Of a stretch of 5,573 nucleotides of DNA, positions 1 to 4,437 are shown piece by piece. Under the pieces are notes generated by a model. That model was given only the letters and a program-made list of their open reading frames with translations, searched no databases and was not told the origin of the DNA. Position numbers and translations under genes: made by a program. Source of the DNA: Candidatus Moranbacteria bacterium UBA4824 (GTDB lineage Bacteria; Patescibacteriota; Minisyncoccia; Moranbacterales; UBA2206); NCBI GenBank assembly GCA_002400405.1, contig DHFM01000037.1:446-6018 (forward strand), read 5' to 3'. Position 1 is the first letter of the stretch. The number at the start of each line of letters is the position of its first letter.

Positions 1-35
1 AAATCTTTATTGGAATTTTGTGCGGGATTAGTCAT
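1..35 (-). CDS. 5' end of an unidentified gene, cut by the left window edge
   Basis: An ATG at 33-35 (minus strand) opens a frame reading M-T-N-P-A-Q-N-S-N-K-D with no stop before the edge. It lies about 30 bases downstream of the predicted start of a near-consensus promoter. Upstream purine-rich sequence (AGAGAAG about 7 bases away, or the closer GGGG) could serve as a ribosome binding site. Eleven residues are too few to identify a product. They do not match the usual MraZ start (M-F-x-G...). Because the promoter carries words resembling MraZ boxes, rsmH (16S rRNA methyltransferase, often near the head of dcw clusters) is one possibility, but that is inference only. Confidence 0.5.
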   Translation of the reverse strand, partial: MTNPAQNSNKD

Positions 36-37
36 TT

Positions 38-107
38 CCCCACTTCTCTACACTTTCATAGACTACAAATCTATTTTACCCCACCACGCTTCATTGGTCA
101 ACACTTT
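38..107 (-). promoter_or_regulatory. Repeated GTGGGG / AAAGTGT words around the promoter (possible MraZ-type boxes)
   Basis: On the minus strand GTGGGG occurs at 79-84, inside the spacer next to the -10 box, and at 38-43. AAAGTGT occurs at 101-107, beside the -35 box, and at 50-56. AAGTG at 41-45 lies exactly 10 bases from the AAGTG of the 50-56 copy. MraZ proteins are known to bind short GTG/TGGG-containing direct repeats with about one helical turn of spacing upstream of dcw clusters. The resemblance is only by eye and the downstream gene is not identified, so operator function is a hypothesis. Confidence 0.3.
66..101 (-). promoter_or_regulatory. Sigma70-type promoter for the left-edge gene
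   Basis: On the minus strand a -35 box TTGACC (96-101) and a -10 box TAAAAT (73-78) are separated by exactly 17 bases. Transcription should start near 66, giving a leader of about 30 bases before the ATG at 35. The hexamer matches and optimal spacing make this one of the two best promoters in the window. Confidence 0.75.
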
Positions 108-127
108 TTTTCCATCTTAAAAACAAT

Positions 128-150
128 AAAAAAACGCCCATTTTAGGCGC
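128..150 (-). terminator. Intrinsic terminator after the HD-domain gene
   Basis: Read on the minus strand, a short GC stem (CGCC at 146-149 paired with GGCG at 135-138, with one possible additional U-G pair) is followed at once by seven T (134-128). It sits 36 bases after the stop codon of the HD gene and is correctly oriented to end the RAYT-HD transcript before the next promoter at 66-101. The stem is only 4-5 bp, but it is GC-only at its base and the T tract is uninterrupted. Confidence 0.75.
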
Positions 151-185
151 TTTCTAAAAAAGTTATGCACAGCCTGTCCCCAGAG

Positions 186-1169
186 CTATTGCAAAAACTT
201 CAAAAAGTATTCTTTTGGTTTCATTTCTTCTTCAACGACCACTTTCCAATCTAAATTTATTTCAGAAACTCGCATAATCTTTTCGCCGTGATGACATAGT
301 GGGTCAATCACGCGCGACTTGCAAAAAACATGCTCTTCAAAATCAGTTGGATCATTTTTAAACTTAACTTTATTATTCATTCGATCGAATAAATATTTTA
401 ATTTTTTGTCTTTGTCTAAATGCGCCGAAATTTTTTCGATCACTACATCGTCGGTAGTATATAAATCTTCCAAAGAAATATATTTATTTTCAATGGAATG
501 TTTTATATAATAACCTGTCACACTAAAAATTAGGGCTGATATTATATCGCAATAATATTTTTCATTTAATATTTTGAAATACTTCGCATATTTTTGCGCA
601 CTTTCAAAATTGGAAAAAATCCATTGTCCATTTTCTGTCTTTAAATTATCCAAAATACATTCAACATCTTTTTTTTCTCCAATTTTAAAAACTAAAATTC
701 CGCGCAATGAATAGTCGATGCGATCTGAACAAATATCCGGGAGATTATTTTCTTTAAAGGGAAAATTTTTGTCATCTAAGATATATTCTAAATCAAAGTT
801 ATATTTTTCCAAAATTTTTGGCAAACTGGAATTTCTCACATAACCCTCAAATGAATTATCTTGGTGATTATGTTCCTTTTGTGATCCAGTTGAAAAATAA
901 TAATCCGCAGCATGAGAAAAAGCGCTATGAGAAACGTCATGGATTAGCCCCGCAATTTGCTCCTCAATTGGCGCGCCATATTTTTTGAGCAATAGATAAT
1001 CACCCACTGAATGTTCAAAACAACTATGCGCCGTCCCAGGAAAATACGCTTCAAAATACCCCGCCTGATCAACGCCCTTTAATCTTTGCATTTCCGGACT
1101 ATTCATAATTTCCAAAACCACCGGCTCGGTTATTTCGTTTTCCCCATAAATTCTGTCAATGTATTTCAT
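186..1169 (-). CDS. HD-domain phosphohydrolase (COG1078 / dGTPase-SAMHD1-like family)
   Basis: This predicted 327-residue, probably cytoplasmic, metal-dependent phosphohydrolase has the HD-superfamily ligands in order: His53 in F-E-H-S-V-G, His77-Asp78 in the G-L-I-H-D-V-S-H-S-A-F-S-H block, and Asp149 in C-S-D-R-I-D-Y-S-L-R-G. The H...HD...SH-x-x-x-SH pattern followed by DRxDY is typical of COG1078 proteins, related to dNTP triphosphohydrolases. The substrate cannot be read from sequence; a nucleotide or (d)NTP is the best guess. No signal peptide or membrane segment was seen.

The start chosen is the ATG at 1167-1169 (M-K-Y-I-D-R-I-Y-G), because AGGA lies 9 bases upstream. An in-frame ATG at 1187 lies inside the palindromic repeat, has no binding site, and would add only M-L-G-K-N-N. 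The gene starts 24 bases after the RAYT stop and has no visible promoter of its own, so co-transcription with the RAYT is likely. Confidence 0.88.
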   Translation of the reverse strand: MKYIDRIYGENEITEPVVLEIMNSPEMQRLKGVDQAGYFEAYFPGTAHSCFEHSVGDYLLLKKYGAPIEEQIAGLIHDVSHSAFSHAADYYFSTGSQKEHNHQDNSFEGYVRNSSLPKILEKYNFDLEYILDDKNFPFKENNLPDICSDRIDYSLRGILVFKIGEKKDVECILDNLKTENGQWIFSNFESAQKYAKYFKILNEKYYCDIISALIFSVTGYYIKHSIENKYISLEDLYTTDDVVIEKISAHLDKDKKLKYLFDRMNNKVKFKNDPTDFEEHVFCKSRVIDPLCHHGEKIMRVSEINLDWKVVVEEEMKPKEYFLKFLQ

Positions 1170-1176
1170 ATTATTT

Positions 1177-1201
1177 TTTCCTAACATCGAATGTTAGGAA
1201 A
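1177..1201. repeat. Palindromic repeat copy 1 (spans RAYT stop and HD gene SD)
   Basis: Left arm TTCCTAACAT (1178-1187) is the exact reverse complement of the right arm ATGTTAGGAA (1191-1200), around CGA; one more T-A pair (1177/1201) gives an 11-bp stem. It differs from the other copies by C at 1188 where they have T, which breaks the pair next to the centre. The RAYT stop codon (1194-1196) lies in one arm and the HD gene SD (1179-1182) in the other. Confidence 0.93.
1179..1182 (-). promoter_or_regulatory. Shine-Dalgarno sequence of the HD gene, inside palindrome copy 1
   Basis: AGGA on the minus strand is 9 bases upstream of the ATG at 1169. It belongs to the 3' arm of the palindromic repeat, so it would be paired whenever that hairpin forms in mRNA. 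It is the clearest ribosome binding site in the window and decides the start of the HD gene. Confidence 0.65.
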
Positions 1202-1883
1202 GATCATTATTTATAATATTTTCCAGTTCTTTTTTCTCTTGCATTACAATTAAATTTCTTATCGCAAATTCTTTATATTCTAATTTATTCTTAAATTGAC
1301 CAAGTACTGCTTCCTTTTTTAGGGCAATTGGATGCTTATTTTTTTCGCCAATATATTCCCTAAAACTCGACCAAAAATATTTTTCAGCCGGAGAAATTTT
1401 ATGCACTTGACTATTACAGTTAACATAAGCTGAAACGTACAGCAGATATTCATTTGTGTCTATATGTGAAGATTTAAACCTCCCCTGAAATAAAACTCCC
1501 GACCGCATATTCTTCTTGTTGAAATATTTCGTATATCCATTTCCTACTTTCTGCATAAAAATCTCAATCCCTCTTTCCTCGACTTGTTTTAAAATTAAAT
1601 GATAGTGATTAGGATTTAAACAGTACGCAATAATTTCTACTAATGGTTCACATTTTCTCTTCCTAACATTGAATGTTAGGAAGAATTGTTTCAGTGTAGC
1701 GCCTGGATTATTTTTGCTATAATCTCTCCAAGCAATCATTGCTCCATTATTTTTATCATTCATTAAGCGCAAGGAAAATAAAAAACGCCAATAATCAGAA
1801 TCATCTAAAAACACCTTGCGCTTATCGACACCCCGATTAAAAATATGATAATATTCTTCATTTGCTAGAGGCACTTCTCTCAT
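1194..1883 (-). CDS. REP-associated tyrosine transposase (RAYT, Y1/HUH family)
   Basis: This 229-residue protein is of the IS200-like Y1 transposase superfamily, whose members nick and join single-stranded DNA next to hairpins. The N-terminal E-Y-Y-H-I-F-N-R-G (residues 10-18) and K-R-K-V-F-L-D-D are typical. The HUH metal-binding motif is P-N-H-Y-H-L at residues 91-96 (His93, His95). The catalytic tyrosine is probably Tyr117 or Tyr120 in G-Y-T-K-Y-F-N. It is followed by G-V-L-F-Q-G-R-F-K-S-S (129-139), the Y-V-N-C-N segment (usually Y-I-H-x-N-P) and W-S-S-F-R-E-Y (171-177). All expected motifs are present, so it appears intact.

RAYTs normally occur as single genes bordered by their cognate palindromes. 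Here three copies are placed before, within and at the end of the gene. Residues 67-76 are encoded by one of them, in the variable stretch before the HUH motif. The start at 1883 has no clear SD; AGGA in copy 3 is 18 bases away, too far for normal spacing. Confidence 0.93.
   Translation of the reverse strand: MREVPLANEEYYHIFNRGVDKRKVFLDDSDYWRFLFSLRLMNDKNNGAMIAWRDYSKNNPGATLKQFFLTFNVRKRKCEPLVEIIAYCLNPNHYHLILKQVEERGIEIFMQKVGNGYTKYFNKKNMRSGVLFQGRFKSSHIDTNEYLLYVSAYVNCNSQVHKISPAEKYFWSSFREYIGEKNKHPIALKKEAVLGQFKNKLEYKEFAIRNLIVMQEKKELENIINNDLS
1658..1684. repeat. Palindromic repeat copy 2, in frame inside the RAYT gene
   Basis: This is the best copy: 13-bp perfect arms (1658-1670 and 1672-1684) around a single central G at 1671. 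The core arm is TTCCTAACATT, shared with copies 1 and 3. It lies fully inside the coding region, and read on the minus strand it encodes F-F-L-T-F-N-V-R-K-R (residues 67-76) without breaking the frame. Confidence 0.95.
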
Positions 1884-1890
1884 GACTTAT

Positions 1891-1920
1891 ATTTTATTCT
1901 ATCCTAACATTGAATGTTAG
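1891..1920 (-). promoter_or_regulatory. Weak candidate promoter for the RAYT gene, overlapping palindrome copy 3
   Basis: On the minus strand TAAAAT (1891-1896) lies 7 bases before the RAYT ATG, and CTAACA (1915-1920), 18 bases further up, matches the -35 consensus at four of six positions. If real, the transcript would be almost leaderless and the palindrome would sit over the -35 box and spacer like an operator. The region is AT-rich, so chance matches are easy; read-through from the upstream gene is an equally good explanation. Confidence 0.25.
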
Positions 1921-1922
1921 GA
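1902..1922. repeat. Palindromic repeat copy 3, upstream of the RAYT start
   Basis: Arms TCCTAACATT (1902-1911) and AATGTTAGGA (1913-1922) are perfect 10-bp inverted repeats around a single G at 1912. The next pair outward (A1901/A1923) is broken, unlike copies 1 and 2. It begins 18 bases upstream of the RAYT ATG and lies in the 64-base gap after the amino-acid-kinase-like gene. No T tract follows it on the minus strand, so it is unlikely to be a terminator for that gene. Confidence 0.93.
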
Positions 1923-1947
1923 AGTTATAAATTTTTCATTAAAATCC

Positions 1948-2427
1948 TCATATCTCTATCTTATCAAGTTTTCCTTTTTCAATGTGTCCAAAAACTTTAG
2001 CCACTTTTTCGAGCCATAACTTTTTTGCTTTGACATTATTTTCTCTGGTGAAAATTATTATTTTATCAAAACCGAGATAGGCTGACAACACCATTATGTC
2101 TCCATTTTCTGGACATAAAACAGAACCGACATTTCGTCCTGGAATTTCAACTCGAGCCTTTATTCCTTTTGCGTCAATAAAATTTTGAAAATATTTTTGA
2201 TTTTTTTTGAGTATTTTTATGGCTAACTTTTTTTCTTCCAATGATTCAGTAATTCGCCCCAAAGGACAAAATTTAATTTCAAATCCTTTTTTTTCAAATT
2301 CTACGCTAATATTTGTCCCACCACCAATAATAACAACTGTTGAATATTTTTTGGAAAAATCCTTCAGCTCTTTTAGCACTTTTTTACTTTTAATCCCATC
2401 ACCTGAGATTTTAATCAGTCCATTCAT
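1948..2427 (-). CDS. Small protein resembling a shortened amino-acid-kinase fold; function unknown
   Basis: A 159-residue protein that I do not recognise with certainty. It begins L-I-K-I-S-G-D (residues 4-10), like the first strand and glycine turn of amino-acid kinases (UMP kinase, acetylglutamate kinase). It has a second glycine turn V-V-I-I-G-G-G-T-N (31-39), and a late segment N-G-D-I-M-V-L-S-A-Y-L-G-F-D-K-I-I-I-F-T-R-E-N-N-V split over 108-131 that mimics the family's D-x-x-A...L-x-A-D-x-L-x-x-L-T-D-x-x-G-V pattern.

At about 160 residues it is far shorter than the usual 220-300, ending about 30 residues after the T-R-E-N-N-V turn, where the nucleotide-binding half would normally continue. 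It may be a non-catalytic or minimal member. The ATG at 2425-2427 is preferred over an in-frame TTG at 2454, because the added codons would run through the promoter -10 region. There is no SD and a very short predicted leader. Confidence 0.7.
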   Translation of the reverse strand: MNGLIKISGDGIKSKKVLKELKDFSKKYSTVVIIGGGTNISVEFEKKGFEIKFCPLGRITESLEEKKLAIKILKKNQKYFQNFIDAKGIKARVEIPGRNVGSVLCPENGDIMVLSAYLGFDKIIIFTRENNVKAKKLWLEKVAKVFGHIEKGKLDKIEI

Positions 2428-2434
2428 TTTTTTA

Positions 2435-2470
2435 TAATTATATTTTACCCCCAAACAAAATAATTAGCAA
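2435..2470 (-). promoter_or_regulatory. Candidate promoter for the kinase-like gene
   Basis: On the minus strand TTGCTA (2465-2470) and TAAAAT (2442-2447) are separated by 17 bases, starting directly after the typA terminator T tract. The predicted transcription start near 2435 would leave a leader of only about 8 bases. A perfect TATAAT (2437-2442) overlaps it but has no matching -35 box. Its position, just past a terminator and before a gene without an SD, supports it. Confidence 0.5.
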
Positions 2471-2502
2471 AAAAGCTCCTTCGCAAAAAACGAAGAAGCT
2501 TT
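2469..2502 (-). terminator. Strong intrinsic terminator after typA
   Basis: Minus-strand stem of up to 12 pairs (2491-2502 with 2472-2483), including one T-G wobble, loop TTTTTTG, followed by a run of T (2474-2469). It begins 26 bases after the typA stop codon and is oriented to end its transcript. Confidence 0.9.
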
Positions 2503-2527
2503 GAAATATTAAACTATAGAAAATAAA

Positions 2528-4318
2528 TTATTGTTTTTTTCTGCCAGCTTTTACGCGGTCATTTTCAGTTAGAAATTGTTTTCGCAGACGCACCGAAACC
2601 GGAGTAACTTCTAAATATTCATCTTCGGTCATAACTTCCAAACCTTTTTCGATGTCCAAAACCATTGGCGGAACAAGTTGAATGGCTTCATCAGCACCGG
2701 ATGAGCGCATATTGCTCATTTGTTTGCCCTTAGTTGGATTGACTGACATATCAGTTCCTTTGGAAGAATTTCCGATCACCATTCCTTCATAAACTTCCAT
2801 TCCCGGACCAACATAGAGTGTACCGCGCTCTTGCAAATTAGCCAAAGAAAATCCCAAAACTTTTCCGGTCGCCATTGAAATCATTGAACCAACTTCACGT
2901 TTTTTGATTTCACCGGCGTAGGGCTGAAAACCAATCACACGGGAAGAAAAAATTCCTTCACCTTTAGTGTCCACCACAAATTGCCCGCGGAAACCTAGAA
3001 TTCCTCGAGTCGGCGCTAAAAACAAAAGTCTAGTTTGACTGCCATGCATTTGCATATCATTCATAATTCCTTTTCTCTTGCCAAGTCTTTCAATTACTGC
3101 GCCAGAAAGTTCGCTTGGCACATCAATGGTCACTTCTTCAAACGGTTCTGATTTCACCCCATCAATATCCTTAATGATAACTTGCGGTTGAGAAACTTGG
3201 ATTTCATATCCTTCGCGTCGCATATTTTCCAAAAGGATTGCCACATGAAGTTCTCCGCGACCAAAAACTGTATAAAATTCAGCGGATGAAAAATCGATTT
3301 TTAGTCCCACATTTACTTCCAGTTCTTTTTCTAATCTTTCTCGAATTTGTTTGTTGGTCACAAATTTTCCTTCGCGTCCGGCAAATGGAGAATCGTTCAC
3401 CATAAAACGCAAAGAAATTGTCGGCTCATCAATCGAGATTGCCGGTAAAGCTTCTTGAGTTTCATTTTCACAAATAGTTTCTCCAATATCAATTTTTGGA
3501 AATCCCGCTACCATAGCAATGTCCCCCGCATAAGCCTCCTGCACTTCTTCTTTGGCAACGCCTTTAAAAGTATAGAGTTTAGTGATACGAGATTTTTCAA
3601 CTGTACCGTCCATTTTTTTCAAAAGGTATTCCTTACCCATTTTGATTGTGCCTTCATGAATTCTTCCCACCGCTAGTCGTCCCAAGAAATTATCATAACC
3701 CAAATTAAAAGGTTGCATCCGAAGTTCCGCGTCCTTATCAGCCTTAGCTGGTTGAACTTTTTCCAAAATCACATCCAAAAGCGGTTCCAAATTTTTTGAA
3801 TCATCATCTAGATGCGCCTTGGCAATTCCTTCTCGGCCAATAGCGTAAATTGTTTCAAAATCCAGCTGTTCGTCCGTGGCTCCAAGATCCATAAAAAGTT
3901 CATAAACTTGTTCTTGCGCCAAATCTGGGTTCGCGGCTGGCTTGTCAATTTTATTGAGCACCACAATGGGTTTTAGTCCCAACTCCAAAGATTTTTTGAG
4001 TACAAAACGAGTTTGTGGCATCGGACCTTCCTGCGCATCCACCACCAAAACAACGCTATCAATTGAACGAAGTACTCGTTCCACTTCCGAGCCAAAATCA
4101 GCATGTCCTGGAGTATCTACGATGTTTATCTTTGTATTCTTATATATAACTGAAGTGTTTTTAGCATAAATGGTAATTCCGCGTTCTTGTTCCAAGGCGT
4201 TGTTATCCATCGACACATTTTCATCGCTCACCATTCCGGTTTGGCGCATAATTGCATCAGTTAGAGTTGTTTTGCCATGATCAACGTGCGCGATAATGGC
4301 GATGTTTCTGATTTGCAT
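2528..4318 (-). CDS. typA: Ribosome-associated translational GTPase TypA/BipA
   Basis: A 596-residue translational GTPase of the EF-G/LepA class that binds the 70S ribosome and supports ribosome assembly, cold growth and stress responses in other bacteria. The motifs are all visible: G1 A-H-V-D-H-G-K-T (10-17), the switch I segment E-R-G-I-T-I (45-50), G3 D-T-P-G-H (68-72) and G4 N-K-I-D (122-125). The C-terminal TypA signature follows (T-R-G-I-L-G-F-R-G, then N-M-R-S-S-G-A-D-E-A-I and V-T-P-V-S-V-R-L-R-K). The length is close to the usual 600-610, so it is complete.

The ATG at 4316-4318 gives the family start M-Q-I-R-N-I-A-I-I-A-H-V-D-H-G-K. Open frame continues 26 codons upstream to a GTG at 4396, but that lies within the promoter, so it is not the start. 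No good SD precedes the chosen ATG; the leader there is AT-rich. The gene has its own promoter and terminator and so appears monocistronic. Confidence 0.97.
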   Translation of the reverse strand: MQIRNIAIIAHVDHGKTTLTDAIMRQTGMVSDENVSMDNNALEQERGITIYAKNTSVIYKNTKINIVDTPGHADFGSEVERVLRSIDSVVLVVDAQEGPMPQTRFVLKKSLELGLKPIVVLNKIDKPAANPDLAQEQVYELFMDLGATDEQLDFETIYAIGREGIAKAHLDDDSKNLEPLLDVILEKVQPAKADKDAELRMQPFNLGYDNFLGRLAVGRIHEGTIKMGKEYLLKKMDGTVEKSRITKLYTFKGVAKEEVQEAYAGDIAMVAGFPKIDIGETICENETQEALPAISIDEPTISLRFMVNDSPFAGREGKFVTNKQIRERLEKELEVNVGLKIDFSSAEFYTVFGRGELHVAILLENMRREGYEIQVSQPQVIIKDIDGVKSEPFEEVTIDVPSELSGAVIERLGKRKGIMNDMQMHGSQTRLLFLAPTRGILGFRGQFVVDTKGEGIFSSRVIGFQPYAGEIKKREVGSMISMATGKVLGFSLANLQERGTLYVGPGMEVYEGMVIGNSSKGTDMSVNPTKGKQMSNMRSSGADEAIQLVPPMVLDIEKGLEVMTEDEYLEVTPVSVRLRKQFLTENDRVKAGRKKQ

Positions 4319-4334
4319 AAAATTATACTTTAAT

Positions 4335-4362
4335 AAAAAATAAAAACGCTGATTTATCAGCG
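4335..4362 (-). promoter_or_regulatory. Terminator-like hairpin in the typA leader (possible attenuator)
   Basis: On the minus strand CGCTGAT (4356-4362) pairs with ATCAGCG (4347-4353), giving at least a 6-bp stem with a four-base loop, followed by five T, one A and six T. It lies downstream of the predicted typA transcription start and 16 bases before the ATG, so it could stop transcripts from the typA promoter before the gene, as well as end read-through from the ATPase gene. A weak competing pairing, GCGA (4372-4375) with TCGC (4360-4363), overlaps its left arm. Whether it is regulated or only trims read-through cannot be seen. Confidence 0.6.
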
Positions 4363-4379
4363 AAAAGTCAATCGCAACT

Positions 4380-4415
4380 AATCCATATATTAGCACTAAA
4401 AAATTATTCTGTCAA
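4380..4415 (-). promoter_or_regulatory. Sigma70-type promoter of typA
   Basis: A perfect -35 TTGACA (4410-4415) and -10 TAATAT (4387-4392) on the minus strand are separated by 17 bases. Transcription should start near 4380, giving a leader of about 62 bases. It lies in the 119-base gap after the ATPase gene, so typA has independent expression. Confidence 0.85.
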
Positions 4416-4437
4416 AGCACCTTTTTATTGGCACTTA

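Noticed and set aside
163..171. TTATGCACA on the plus strand, an exact match to the DnaA box consensus TTATNCACA
   Set aside because: It is a single copy with no second box, no AT-rich unwinding element and no dnaA or dnaN gene nearby. One match in an AT-rich window of this size is plausible by chance.
1170..1187. HD protein start at the in-frame ATG at 1187
   Set aside because: It lies within the palindrome arm, has no binding site in front, and the ATG at 1169 has AGGA at proper spacing and a family-like N terminus.
1178..1901. The three palindromes are spaced 482 and 241 bases apart, an exact 2:1 ratio
   Set aside because: Three copies give only two intervals, there is no fourth copy at the missing position, and the intervening sequence shows no 241-base repeat. 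Treated as coincidence.
2428..2454. TTG start at 2454 for the kinase-like gene
   Set aside because: It would place the start upstream of the likely -10 box and transcription start, and adds residues without family resemblance.
4319..4396. 26-residue N-terminal extension of TypA from a GTG at 4396
   Set aside because: The GTG lies between the -35 and -10 boxes of the typA promoter, and the family starts at the M-Q-I-R-N-I-A-I-I-A-H-V-D-H-G-K position.
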